Assembly: GCA_035352895.1 (NCBI GenBank)
Contig: DAOPYN010000016.1
Span: forward strand, 3,343-67,342
From: UBA5070 sp035352895
GTDB lineage: Bacteria > Fibrobacterota > Fibrobacteria > UBA5070
Direction of reading: 5' to 3'
DNA length: 64,000 bases
A program made the translations under genes and the position numbers. Below, in pieces: positions 1-9,500 of this stretch (position 1 is the stretch's first letter; the number at the start of each line of letters is the position of its first letter). The notes under the pieces are model-generated. The model made no database searches, was not told where the DNA came from, and saw only the letters and a list, made by a program, of their open reading frames with translations.

Positions 1-2
1 GT

Positions 3-374
3 CGCGGCGACTGCTGCAACGGATCGTCCTGTCCGCTGCCCAATTGCGTGACCGGTGGCTGGCCCGAATTCTCCAAGTACGGATTCTCCAGCCAGGTCAC
101 ATCCAACACGGCGCTTTCCTGGGACGAGCTGTGGAACCAGCTCAACTGCGGCAACAAGCCCGTGGCCTTCTCGTGGGCATGGACCGGCGGCGGCGGCCAC
201 ATGATGGTGGTCCGCGGTGCGCAGATCCTGTCCGACGGGACGAAGATGGTCCAGATCAGCGATCCGTGGGCGCCCTGCGCCGGCGACGTGCGCTGGATCA
301 CCTATGCGGCCTACGTCTCGCAGTCGGGTAGCTACACCCACTGGAACGACTACTACAACATCACCCGCAACTGA
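3..374 (+). CDS. Papain-like/C39-like cysteine peptidase, C-terminal part (cut by window edge)
   Basis: Only the last ~123 codons are present; the frame is open to the left edge, so the start and the catalytic Cys region lie outside. The visible part has Cys-rich RGDCCNGSSCPLPNC followed by a typical C39_2/papain-like C-terminal half: a Gly-rich strand with the likely catalytic His (TGGGGHMMVV), then QISDPWAP, whose Asp is the probable third catalytic residue, and a HWNDYYNI ending. A bacterial secreted peptidase of this type would act on peptides or proteins outside the cytoplasm. The next gene starts 15 bases downstream and encodes a secreted protein, so the two are probably co-transcribed. 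Family assignment is by motif reading only. Confidence 0.6.
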   Translation, partial: RGDCCNGSSCPLPNCVTGGWPEFSKYGFSSQVTSNTALSWDELWNQLNCGNKPVAFSWAWTGGGGHMMVVRGAQILSDGTKMVQISDPWAPCAGDVRWITYAAYVSQSGSYTHWNDYYNITRN

Positions 375-389
375 GGAGACGAGGAAACC

Positions 390-1085
390 ATGAAGATCAA
401 CATCATCGATCCCAGCGTCCGCGGTCTGGCCCTCGCGTTGGCCGCCTTGGTGACGGTTTCCGTCGCCGCTCAACCCGAACTGGAAAAGGTGCGTCTGGCC
501 CGCCAGGCCGATCGCACCGACTTCGCCTCCGTTCCCGACCTCGAGGTGGGGAAGGCCCGTGGGCTCGCGGCACTCCGCGAATTCCGCGCCGAGGATGTGG
601 AGCTCTCCGTGGCGGACCAGAAACAGGCCGTGGTCGGCCAGCCCATGAAGGAGTACATGGTGCGTCTGGACGCGTTGAAGTCCTTTTCGGAAGGCGCCGA
701 CGCGGACTCCCTTCTGGTGGAAACCGGGAACGTCCACGTGCCCGTGCTCGCCGGAGGAGCCGCCAAGGCCACCGTGTGCCTCGCGAAGGGCGCCGAAGGC
801 TGGGAGCTCGTGTCCCTGGGAGAAAAGCGCAAGGCGAACCTGCGGGAAGGCGCGGTGGGACTGTCCAAGCGCCGGCTCCTCAAGAAGGCGCAGGACCATT
901 TCCTGGTCCGGATCCCGGCCATGAACCTGGAATTCGTCGGAACCTACCAGCACAAGCAGCTCCTGCTTTCGCCGATCGCCGATGATTCCCAGACGGGTCT
1001 GAAGGCGGGGGACATCCTGCCGGCGGAGGAAATCTTCCTCAAGCTTGTGCCGCAGGCCCAGAAGCACGAAGGTCTTCCCGGCTAG
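390..1085 (+). CDS. Secreted protein of unknown function, partner of the upstream peptidase
   Basis: The protein is 231 aa. After ~10 N-terminal residues comes a hydrophobic segment (GLALALAALVTVSVAAQ) that looks like a Sec signal peptide with cleavage near AAQ. The mature part is charged, with many Lys, Arg and Glu, and has no motif I recognise. The start ATG follows a purine-rich GAGGAGACGAGGAAACC. It lies 15 bases after the peptidase and is followed by a strong terminator, so the pair forms the end of an operon. A propeptide-like inhibitor or an accessory binding protein for the peptidase is possible by context only. Confidence 0.6.
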   Translation: MKINIIDPSVRGLALALAALVTVSVAAQPELEKVRLARQADRTDFASVPDLEVGKARGLAALREFRAEDVELSVADQKQAVVGQPMKEYMVRLDALKSFSEGADADSLLVETGNVHVPVLAGGAAKATVCLAKGAEGWELVSLGEKRKANLREGAVGLSKRRLLKKAQDHFLVRIPAMNLEFVGTYQHKQLLLSPIADDSQTGLKAGDILPAEEIFLKLVPQAQKHEGLPG

Positions 1086-1130
1086 GGTGTGCCGGTGCCC
1101 GGCGCGGACATCGCCGGATGCCCCATTCCT

Positions 1131-1168
1131 GGATCCGGAGCGTTTGGCGCTCCGGATCCTTCTTGTTT
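1131..1168 (+). terminator. Intrinsic terminator
   Basis: A perfect 12-bp stem (GGATCCGGAGCG, 1131-1142, with its complement 1148-1159) has a 5-base loop and is followed by TTCTTGTTT. It sits 45 bases after the stop of the 390-1085 gene and ends the peptidase operon before the convergent gene. Confidence 0.85.
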
Positions 1169-1172
1169 CTGG

Positions 1173-1802
1173 TCAGCGCACCTTCTGGAAGTGCTGCCAG
1201 TCCTGGACGCGCCGCCAGTGGGCGCCCCATTTCCACCCGATGGCCCGGAGGGACTTCACCGCCAGCGAGGTGTCGGAAAGAGTGCCCGGGGTGCCGGGGC
1301 GCTGGACGGCGTTGGGAGGGATCACCTTGCCGCGCTTGAATGCGGGGTTTTCCAGGGGGTTGATGTCCAATGCGCGGCCCTGCGCATGCCAGGAGGGTTC
1401 TCTGGAGCCCCAAATGCCGCGGTTGGCGAAACAGTAGGTGTTGTCGGCTGCCATCGAGGCGGAATCCGAGCCGCCGAACTTGGAGATGGGGCAGACCGAC
1501 CGGAACGGAAATCCGGTGGATTCCATCTTGGCGAACCAATCGACCAATTCCTGACAAACGCTGCGTTCGCAGACGATCTGGCCGCGATGTGGTTCGCCGT
1601 CGAACCCGAGGTACCCCACCGATCGGACGTCGAGGGTCGCCGCCAAGGCGCGTGGCGTGGCGCGACCGATCGCCGAATCGCGGTCGAGCCGGCAGTCCAC
1701 GATCGGTTCAGCTCGCACCCCGTACCCTCCAGTGGCCAGAAGGATCGCCGATATGACTATCGCGGCGCGTCGGAGGGGGGCCTGGAGCTCTTCGCGAACC
1801 AT
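1173..1802 (-). CDS. M15-family zinc D-Ala-D-Ala carboxypeptidase-like, secreted
   Basis: The protein is 209 aa. An N-terminal hydrophobic segment (AAIVISAILLATGGYGV) suggests a signal peptide or anchor. The C-terminal half has the M15 zinc pattern SWHAQGRALDIN (the His and Asp seven residues apart are zinc ligands) and the closing motif DWQHFQ, as in the M15_4/endolysin-like group. YLGFDGEPHRGQIV is the usual first strand of this group. Its likely role is trimming or cleaving peptidoglycan peptides in the periplasm. The ATG start overlaps the stop of ugd (ATGA), so it is translationally coupled to UDP-glucose dehydrogenase. The substrate is inferred from the family. Confidence 0.8.
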   Translation of the reverse strand: MVREELQAPLRRAAIVISAILLATGGYGVRAEPIVDCRLDRDSAIGRATPRALAATLDVRSVGYLGFDGEPHRGQIVCERSVCQELVDWFAKMESTGFPFRSVCPISKFGGSDSASMAADNTYCFANRGIWGSREPSWHAQGRALDINPLENPAFKRGKVIPPNAVQRPGTPGTLSDTSLAVKSLRAIGWKWGAHWRRVQDWQHFQKVR

Positions 1803-3115
1803 CAGGGACGGACGGTGGTGCGTCCGATCGAGTGGTAGGTGAATCCCATCTGTCGCATCCGCTCGGGTGCGTAGATGTTCCTGGCATCGATCACCAGGGG
1901 ATTTCGCAGCAACCGCTTGATGGTCTCGAAATTCGGACGCTGGTAGGTGCTCCACTCGGTGAGGATCACCAATGCGTCGGCTTCGGTGCAGGCTTCGTAG
2001 TTGTTCTCCGTGAAGACCACCGCATCGCCGAAGATCCGTTTGGCTTCCTTGATGGCTTCGGGATCGTGCGCCACCACCTTCGCGCCGCGGTCCAGGAGGC
2101 CTCGGATCACAGTGAGGCTGGGCGATTCGCGCATGTCGTCGGTCTTCGGCTTGAATGCCAGCCCCCAGATGGCGAATGTCTTTCCGGTGAGGTCCTCACC
2201 GAATTCGGATTCGATCTTCTTCAGGACCACCCGCCGCTGGCGCTCGTTCACGCTGGTGACAGCCTGGAGGATCCTGAACTCGAAACCAGCGTCCAACGCG
2301 ATCTTGCCCAGTGCGGAGACGTCCTTGGGAAAACAGGAGCCGCCGTAGCCAGGTCCCGGGAACAAGAAGTGGGGACCGATGCGGGCATCGGTGCCGATGC
2401 CTTCCCGGACCTTGCCCACGTCGGCGCCAACCGCTTCGCAGAGGTTCGCGATCTCGTTCATGAAGGAAATCTTGGTCGCCAGGAGGGTGTTGGCGGCGTA
2501 CTTGGCCAACTCGGCGGACCGGGGATCCATGAACAGAATGGGTTTTCCAGTGCGAACGAAAGGGGAGTAGAGGTCCTCCATCACCTGGCGGGCCTCCGGA
2601 TCGTCGGTGCCGATCACCACCCGGTCGGGCTTGAGGAAGTCGTCCAGTGCGTTCCCTTCCTTCAGGAACTCGGGATTGGACACCACGGAAACGCTGTGGG
2701 GAGTGACTCCCCGGATGGTCTCTGCGACGCGTTCGGCGGTTCCGACCGGCACGGTGGACTTGTCGACCACGATCTTGGGGCCGTTCATGGCCAACCCGAT
2801 CTGCTTGGCGGCGGCCAACACGTAGGAAAGATCCGCGGAACCGTCTTCGCCCTGGGGGGTGCCGACGGCGATGAACACCACTTGTGAAGCCTCCACCGCC
2901 TGTTGGGTGGAGGTGGTGAAGGAGATGCGCCCCGCGTGCAGATTCCGCCGAAGCATCTCCTCCAGGCCCGGCTCGTAGATGGTGGCGATCCCCTTGGACA
3001 GTGAATCCACCTTGGCTGGATCCAGGTCCACGCAAACCACGGTATTGCCGCTCTCCGCGAAGCACGCGCCAGCGACCAATCCCACGTAGCCAGTTCCGAT
3101 GACCGCGATCTCCAT
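1802..3115 (-). CDS. ugd: UDP-glucose 6-dehydrogenase
   Basis: The protein is 437 aa, normal for the family. It oxidises UDP-glucose to UDP-glucuronate in the cytoplasm, feeding polysaccharide synthesis. The N-terminal NAD-binding fold begins IGTGYVGLVAGACFAE. The catalytic Cys is in GYGGSCFPKD, the conserved Lys segment is KYAANTLLATKISF, and the C-terminal UDP-binding domain ends normally. The minus-strand start at 3115 is preceded by a purine-rich stretch. It is coupled to the downstream M15 peptidase. Family members that oxidise other UDP-sugars (UDP-ManNAc, for example) look similar, but the motifs fit UDP-glucose best. Confidence 0.93.
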   Translation of the reverse strand: MEIAVIGTGYVGLVAGACFAESGNTVVCVDLDPAKVDSLSKGIATIYEPGLEEMLRRNLHAGRISFTTSTQQAVEASQVVFIAVGTPQGEDGSADLSYVLAAAKQIGLAMNGPKIVVDKSTVPVGTAERVAETIRGVTPHSVSVVSNPEFLKEGNALDDFLKPDRVVIGTDDPEARQVMEDLYSPFVRTGKPILFMDPRSAELAKYAANTLLATKISFMNEIANLCEAVGADVGKVREGIGTDARIGPHFLFPGPGYGGSCFPKDVSALGKIALDAGFEFRILQAVTSVNERQRRVVLKKIESEFGEDLTGKTFAIWGLAFKPKTDDMRESPSLTVIRGLLDRGAKVVAHDPEAIKEAKRIFGDAVVFTENNYEACTEADALVILTEWSTYQRPNFETIKRLLRNPLVIDARNIYAPERMRQMGFTYHSIGRTTVRP

Positions 3116-3233
3116 TCCTGGATCCCTTCCTCACTGGAGAATAGACGAGCCCTGAAAGTTAAGAAAACCCGGGGTAGTTTCGGTGGGAACCGTAGAGCTG
3201 GAGGCTGTTTCCTTGGAAACGGGACAAAACGGC

Positions 3234-3262
3234 TTGACTGGGGACGGGTAGAGCCATACTTT
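3234..3262 (+). promoter_or_regulatory. Sigma-70-like promoter of the envelope cluster
   Basis: TTGACT (3234-3239) and TACTTT (3257-3262) are 17 bases apart. An alternative -10, CATACT at 3255, gives 15-base spacing. The expected start is near 3269, leaving a leader of about 90 bases before the ATG at 3360. The 3116-3359 interval also holds the divergent ugd leader; no gene is seen in it. Confidence 0.5.
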
Positions 3263-3359
3263 CCCTCGGTGCCGCCTCAGGTGGCCTCCTTCCATTTTGC
3301 ACACCAGTTTTTCTAACTCCAGTGCTCCCGTTCTTCCTTCCTATCAGCCAGGAATCGCC

Positions 3360-4325
3360 ATGAAGCACTTCGTATCCCTAGGCGTTGCCTTGGGAGCTGT
3401 GGTATTTTCGACCTCCACTGCTCTTGCGAAGACTGTAGTCGTCCCGACACAGTATCCCACCATCCGTGAGGCGCTCCGCCAAGTGGAGTTCGGAGACACC
3501 GTCTTCGTTCGTCCAGGCGTCTACAAGGAGAATGTCAAACTGACCCAGGGAATCATCCTGGCCGGTGAAGACAAAAACACCACCATCATTGATGGTGGGC
3601 GGAGTGGCCCCACGGTCTTGGGCGAAGCTCAAGCCGAGATCTTCGGGTTCACCATTCGCAATGGGATCGATGGCATCCTATGCGAGAACACCACTCCCAA
3701 GATCCACGACAACATCATCCGCGACAATCACGGTTCGGGGATCGGGGCCTACATCTCCCAGCCCCACATCAAGAACAACGTGATCTTCGGGAATCGTTGG
3801 TCCGGCATCCTGATGTACGGCGTCAATGCCCAGAACGTCTGGGTGGAGAACAACGTCATCCTGCGCAACGGGTATTCGGGGATCAGTGCCCTGGGAACCG
3901 GCATGGTGAACCTCCGCAACAACATCATGGTGGGCAACCATGAATACGGCGTGTTCATCGACAAGGAAGTCCAGTCCAACATCCGCTCCAACAACATCTG
4001 GCACAACTACTACCCGTTCAACTCCTACGCCAAGGTTGAGCGCTCGAACAAGTCGATGGATCCGGTCTTCCGTTCCTTCTCGGCCTATAGCCTCAATGCC
4101 GATGTGCAGGATGGCTCCCCGATGCTCAGTGCCGGCGAGAGCGAAGTGAACATCGGACTCTGGGATGGAGTTCGACGCGCACCTGCTCCCAGCCCTGCCG
4201 GCTCTTCATCGAGTGTGACGGAGCCTGCCAATCCGGATGCCGCGGGAACTTCCGCCACGGAACCTAGCCCAGGCACCAGTTCCTCGGGCAAGAGCAAGTC
4301 CAAAACCTCCAAGAAGAACAAGTGA
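3360..4325 (+). CDS. Secreted right-handed beta-helix (NosD/pectate-lyase-like) protein
   Basis: The protein is 321 aa. I chose the ATG at 3360 because a clean signal peptide (SLGVALGAVVFSTSTALA) follows immediately; an upstream in-frame ATG at 3297 would bury it. The mature protein opens VVVPTQYPTIREALRQVEFGDTVFVRPGVY, the classic start of parallel beta-helix repeat proteins. It then shows repeated N-x-I and NN-x-I turns (IHDNIIRDN, IKNNVIFGN, VENNVILRN, LRNNIMVGN), about 22 residues per coil. The C-terminus is low-complexity Pro/Ser/Thr and ends Lys-rich, which could be a linker or wall-binding tail. It is the first gene of the envelope cluster and lies 14 bases before the barrel-TPR gene. 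A surface carbohydrate-binding or lyase-like role is possible, but no catalytic residues could be assigned. Confidence 0.8.
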   Translation: MKHFVSLGVALGAVVFSTSTALAKTVVVPTQYPTIREALRQVEFGDTVFVRPGVYKENVKLTQGIILAGEDKNTTIIDGGRSGPTVLGEAQAEIFGFTIRNGIDGILCENTTPKIHDNIIRDNHGSGIGAYISQPHIKNNVIFGNRWSGILMYGVNAQNVWVENNVILRNGYSGISALGTGMVNLRNNIMVGNHEYGVFIDKEVQSNIRSNNIWHNYYPFNSYAKVERSNKSMDPVFRSFSAYSLNADVQDGSPMLSAGESEVNIGLWDGVRRAPAPSPAGSSSSVTEPANPDAAGTSATEPSPGTSSSGKSKSKTSKKNK

Positions 4326-4339
4326 TCGGGAGACGCCAC

Positions 4340-6502
4340 GTGAAGACCGCTCGCACCGCAGTTTTTGCCGCTTCCACTCTCCTGGCCGGCCACGCGCTTG
4401 CTCTGGACTACTCCAAGACCCGTTACCAGCAGACCGACTATTTCGGTGATTTCGGACAGAACACGCCGCTGTTCATCAATCCGGGCAACATCACCGATGC
4501 CGATCAAACCGAGATCATGCTTGGCATGTACAGCACGGTCAACGGCCAGGCTGGTTTGGAATATGTGTCCGGAGTCGCTCCCATCGGCCTCAAGCAGACC
4601 ATCGGCGCCACCATGTTCATCAATGGCGCCACGGTGGACGCTCCGGACGAGCAGACCGCTCCCGGGACATCCAAGGCTTGGCGCAAGGACGCCATCATGC
4701 TGGGTTACGGCTACCGCGTCCTTCACTGGGCGACGCTGGGCGCCAACATCCAGGTTCTGAACTTCAACAACTTCGGCGACAAGAGCAATCCATTCGCCAT
4801 GGATCTGGGGCTTTTGCTCAACCCCTTCCAGGATTCCAAGGCTGGATTTCTCAAGCTGGGCGCGGCGGTGCAGAACGCCTACCAGCAGCCTGGATTCGAC
4901 AACACCCGCAACTTGAACTTCGGCCTTCACTGGCTGGGTCTTGGTCGTTCGTTGGCGGGGCGCGCCGAATTCTCGATCATCGACTTCGGTGGCGATCAGC
5001 CGCAGAACGCATGGGCGGTGGGCGCGCAATACTACCTCTCGCCGAACGTCGCCTTGGGAGGCAAGATCACGCGTGAAGGGTTCCCCATGATCACCTTCGC
5101 CGGAAATGCCCAGCGTCTTTCGCTTCTGCGCTATCTGGAAATCGAACTCGATGTGTCGCACGACGGCATTTCGTGGGAAGACAAGAAGCGTGGCTTGATC
5201 TGGAACGTCAAGCTCACCACCCGTGTTGGACCCACCCGCGAGGAATTCTTGGGAGCCAAGCGGTACTGGCGCCTGATCCGCGAGCCGGAAGAGCGCTTCC
5301 GCGAAGCCATGCAACTGTATCTCCAGCGCCGCTTCGTCGAATCCGCCTACGCGTTCGGACGGGTCGTGGTGAAGTACCCCACCTTCCAGAAGGCCGATAT
5401 CGCCACCTACTACCAGGGCAAGAGCTTGGAAAACCTCCAGATGCATGCCGTGGCCAAGAAGGTGTACAACACCGGTATCCAGAACTTCGGCAATCCCGAG
5501 AACAAGTACCCGCCCAAGTTCTACTTCCAGCTCCTCAACATAGCCTACAAGGATGGGAACTGGGCCGATGCGCAGACCAACTACAACATCATCGCCAGCC
5601 AGTATCGCGGCAATGAAATCAAGGCCGATGCCGACTACGTCATGGGCCAGGCCTACTTCGCCCAGGGCAAGAACTCCGAGGCTCGTGGCTTGCTGGAATC
5701 CATCGGACAAGACGATGCCAACTACGCCTATGCTCGCTACACCTTGGGTCTGATCAATACCCAGGAAGGAAAGTTGCCGGAAGCTCAGCAGGACTTCGAG
5801 TCCATCCTGACGCGCAACCCTCGCAACAAGTCCGAGAAGGACCTGCAGGAAGGTGCCGCGGTCAAGCTCGGTCACGTTCTGTACTCGTTGCCCACTCCGC
5901 AGCTTTCCAAGGCGTTGGAACTGTACAACCAGATCCCGTCCAACTCGCAGTACTACGACGAAGCTCAGCTGGCCGCTGCTTGGTGCTTTGTGCGCAATGC
6001 CACCGCTCAGCCCAAGTTCTGGGACGATGCGGTCAAGCGCATCGACAACTACACCAAGAACGACCCGACTTCGATCCTGGTTCCTGAAGGCTGGCTGGTG
6101 AAGGGTTATTCGCAGTTGTCGCGCAAGGACTGCAAGACTGCGGTCACCAGCTTCCAGACCGTCCAGCAGCTTCTGGGCAAGGGCTTCCTCACACAGGAAG
6201 AGATCCAGAAGAAGACTGACGAATGGAAGGCCGGCACCGCCGACCTCCCCGAAGTCTCCGAGAAGGTCTATCAGCTCACCTTGCAGCTTCCTTCCGAACG
6301 CGTACTGGACAAGCGAGCTGCCGTTCAGCCGAACATCAATCGGATTCTGGCGGCCCAGGAGGAATACTTCAAGTTCCAGGACATCATGAACAAGCAGAAG
6401 AAGTTCGAGAAGGACAAGGCTCGTTTGGAAAAAGACGCCACCTATGCGTTGGCGACTGCCCAGAAGTGCCTCGAAACTCAGCCGACTGGGCCTAGCTTCT
6501 AA
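4340..6502 (+). CDS. Outer-membrane beta-barrel plus TPR protein
   Basis: The protein is 720 aa. I prefer the GTG at 4340: GGGAG lies about eight bases upstream, and it places a signal peptide (TAVFAASTLLAGHALA) at the N-terminus; GTG 4322 is an alternative. Residues ~20-300 are rich in alternating aromatic, Gly and polar strands (INPGNITDADQTEIMLGMY, LGYGYRVLHWATLGANI, WAVGAQYYLSPNVALGG), like PorV/UPF0164-type barrels. From ~310 onward there are helical TPR-like units (RRFVESAYAFGRVVVKYP, AQGKNSEARGLLESIGQ, TQEGKLPEAQQDFESIL). The join of a barrel with a long TPR tail in one chain is unusual. It may scaffold partners at the inner face of the outer membrane. In the proposed machine it could correspond to a GltA/GltE-like function, but that is inference. 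Confidence 0.7.
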   Translation: MKTARTAVFAASTLLAGHALALDYSKTRYQQTDYFGDFGQNTPLFINPGNITDADQTEIMLGMYSTVNGQAGLEYVSGVAPIGLKQTIGATMFINGATVDAPDEQTAPGTSKAWRKDAIMLGYGYRVLHWATLGANIQVLNFNNFGDKSNPFAMDLGLLLNPFQDSKAGFLKLGAAVQNAYQQPGFDNTRNLNFGLHWLGLGRSLAGRAEFSIIDFGGDQPQNAWAVGAQYYLSPNVALGGKITREGFPMITFAGNAQRLSLLRYLEIELDVSHDGISWEDKKRGLIWNVKLTTRVGPTREEFLGAKRYWRLIREPEERFREAMQLYLQRRFVESAYAFGRVVVKYPTFQKADIATYYQGKSLENLQMHAVAKKVYNTGIQNFGNPENKYPPKFYFQLLNIAYKDGNWADAQTNYNIIASQYRGNEIKADADYVMGQAYFAQGKNSEARGLLESIGQDDANYAYARYTLGLINTQEGKLPEAQQDFESILTRNPRNKSEKDLQEGAAVKLGHVLYSLPTPQLSKALELYNQIPSNSQYYDEAQLAAAWCFVRNATAQPKFWDDAVKRIDNYTKNDPTSILVPEGWLVKGYSQLSRKDCKTAVTSFQTVQQLLGKGFLTQEEIQKKTDEWKAGTADLPEVSEKVYQLTLQLPSERVLDKRAAVQPNINRILAAQEEYFKFQDIMNKQKKFEKDKARLEKDATYALATAQKCLETQPTGPSF

Positions 6503-6515
6503 CAGATTCTGATAC

Positions 6516-6533
6516 AGGGTGGTTCGCCACCCT
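6516..6533 (+). other. UUCG-loop hairpin between the two TPR genes
   Basis: A 7-bp stem AGGGTGG/CCACCCT closes a TTCG tetraloop. A run of eight T lies at 6549-6556, 16 bases after the stem, which is too far for a standard intrinsic terminator. It could be a partial attenuator, a processing or stability hairpin, or a folding element in the 56-base gap between the two genes. Confidence 0.5.
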
Positions 6534-6558
6534 TCAATTTCTGATCACTTTTTTTTAG

Positions 6559-9500
6559 ATGAACGGAACCATGAACGCTTGGAACCTTCGCATCGCAAGC
6601 CTTTTCCTCACCATGATCGCTTCGGCGGCCTTGGCACAGCCCACCCATCCTGACTGTATCGCGCAGAAGAAAGCCGAGACGGAAAAGGGCAAGTTGATGG
6701 TGGAGCTTTCCAAGATCAACCAGCGGGGCATGGAAAAGAAGGAAGAGTGTCAGAAGTCCAACAGCGCCGCTTGCCAACAGGAACTGTCGGCGATGCGTGC
6801 TCAGGTCAACGCGATCAACGCGAAGATCAAGCCGTTCCAAGACGACATCGACAAGTTTAAGGCGCTGTGCCCGGAAAGCATCAAGCAATCCCAGGTCACT
6901 CTTGCCCTGTATGAAAAGGTGGCCAAGGAAGCCTGTGTGACCGGCAAGGGTGGCGACCCAAAGCGTTGCGAAGACGCTCTCTTCAACATCGCGGAAATCA
7001 ACTATCAGGCGGATCAACGCGACAACTTGGCCAATCGCGAGCGCTATGAACGCGAATGGTCCAGGTGGAAGGCCAACGAGAAGCGGGGCCCGGAACCGAA
7101 GACCGTTCAGGCGTCCTTCGCACGTGGATTGGCTGCCCACCAGCGTTACCTCAAGGATCTCCCCAAAGGATCCCGTCGCGACGTGGTCCTCTATCGCACG
7201 GCCTTCATCTACGACCTGATGGGGCGTTCGACGGATGCATTTCCTCTCTTGATGGAAATCTCCCGGAATTTTCCGAATTCCCGCCAGCTCACGGCTTCGA
7301 ATCTGCGCTTGGGCGAGTTCTACTTCGTCGACAAGAAGTACGACTCGGCCATCGCATACTACAACAAGGTCGACGTCAGCCAACCAGGCAACGAGTCCAT
7401 CGTCGGCTTGGCGCTCTACCACAAGGCTGAAGCCCTCTATCAGAAGGCGCGCTACCAGACCGCTGCCGATGCGTTCTTCGATTACATCGAACGTGCCGAC
7501 AAGGGAGCATTCCGTGGCGACCTCCGTTCGGAAGCGATCCTTTACCTGGGTTCCTGTTTCGCGGAATTCCCCGAGTCCTACAAGGATGGCAAGAAGTACT
7601 TCTCGTCCAAGGGTGGACGCCGGTACGAGGACACCCTCTTCTACGAATTGGCGGTCAAGCACGCCGACCGTGATCAGCACGACCAAGCGATTGCCGCCTT
7701 GGAGTACTTCCTCAAGACCTACCCCGACTACTACAAGGCGCCTCTGGCCCAAATCAAGTTGATCGAAGTCTGGGACAAGAAGAAGAAGATCGAGGAAGCC
7801 CAGGAAGCCCGCGAGCAGTTGGTCACCAAGTTCGGACGGACTTCTCCCTGGTGGCAGAAGCCTCGCAACATCGACAAGAAGGAACTGGAACAGATCCAAG
7901 TCCGTGTTCGCGATGTCATGCTGGAAGTGGCCATGCAATTGCACTTCCCAGGCAAGGAGCGCAAGGACACCAATATGGTCAAGAAGGCCATCGCCAACTA
8001 CCAGCGCTTCATCGAACAATACAAGAGCGAAGGCAACTGGCCCATCTACCGTGCCAACATTTACATGGCCGATGCGTTGTCCTACGTGGGCAAGCATGAG
8101 GCCGCTGCAGACGCCTACCTCTGGTGCTCCGGCGAAAACGTGCTGGACATGAAGAAGTACCGCGAGCCTACCTCCGCGGAAAAGAAGCTGACCCAGCCGG
8201 TGGATGCTGGTTACAACGCGGTCGTGGAGTTGCAGCTGGCTGCCACCGCTGAAGTGGAGAAGCAGGGCAACGACAATGTGAAGGCCTACAACGCTCCCAT
8301 CACAAAGCGTTACATGCAGGCCGTGGAGAGCTACGTCACCAAGTTCCCCAAGTCGCCGGACGTGGCGGACCTGTCCTACAACCTCTTCACCTTCCAGGTG
8401 AACGGAAAGGACTGGGCAGCAGCGATTCCTTCCGGAAAGCGACTCATCAGCATGTTCCCCACCTACAAATACGCCTTGGATGCCCGGGCTCGCTTGGCCT
8501 ATGCCTACACCGAGAACAAGCAGTTCCCGGAAGCGGAATCCGAGTACGTGAAGGTGATCACGGAGATGCGCACAAAGAAGGATTCCTTGCTGCCTTCCAT
8601 GATCACCAATGTGGGTGAAGTGATTTGGCGCATGGCGGAGAATGCCGAAAAGGCCAAGAAGGTGGATTCCGCTGTGTATCACTTCAGGCGCTTGGCCAAG
8701 GAATACCCGACGCTCAACATCGCCGACTCCGCCGCCTTCCGCGCTGCGGTCGCCTACGAGAACGGCAAGCGATTCAAGGAAGCTGCCCAGGAATACCTGA
8801 ACTTCCAAACCAACTTCGCCAATTCTCCGCTTGCCATTTCCGCCCTGACGGCTGCGGCGGAGAACTTCCGCAATGGCAAGGATACGGCAAGCGCAATCAA
8901 GGTGTTGTTGGAAACCATCTACGCGAAGTATCCCAAGGACAAGGACTCCACCGCATTCAAGGGAATCGCGATGGCGGCCAGCTTGTACGATTCGTCGGGC
9001 AGACAGAACGACAAGGCGAAGACCTTGGAAGTCTACATGACTCGGTATCCGGAACATCCCCAGACACCGGCCTTCCTCTACACAGCCGGCTTGGCGTATG
9101 AAAAGGCCAAGAACTGGACGGAGGCTGTGCGCGTCTACAACACGGTGATCACCAAGTGGCCCACACACCAGTACGCTGCGGAAGCCGCGTTCTCGGTGCC
9201 CATCATCGAGGAGAAGCAGGGCAACAAGTCGCAAACGGCCGATGCTTACGAACGGTTCGCCACGCAGTACCCCAACGACAAGTCCAAGGTCGCCAAGGCA
9301 TATCTGCGTGCCGCCACCTTCCACTACGAGCAGAAGAACTGGAAGAAGGCTGACGAGCTCTATTCGAAGCTGACCAAGTACTACTTGGATGGCCAGAACT
9401 CCGTTCAAATCGATGCATCCTACCCGGCCGAGGCTTACTACAAGCAGGGTATGATGCGGACGGATTCCGCGAACAAGATCACCATTGGTGGCACCAACGA

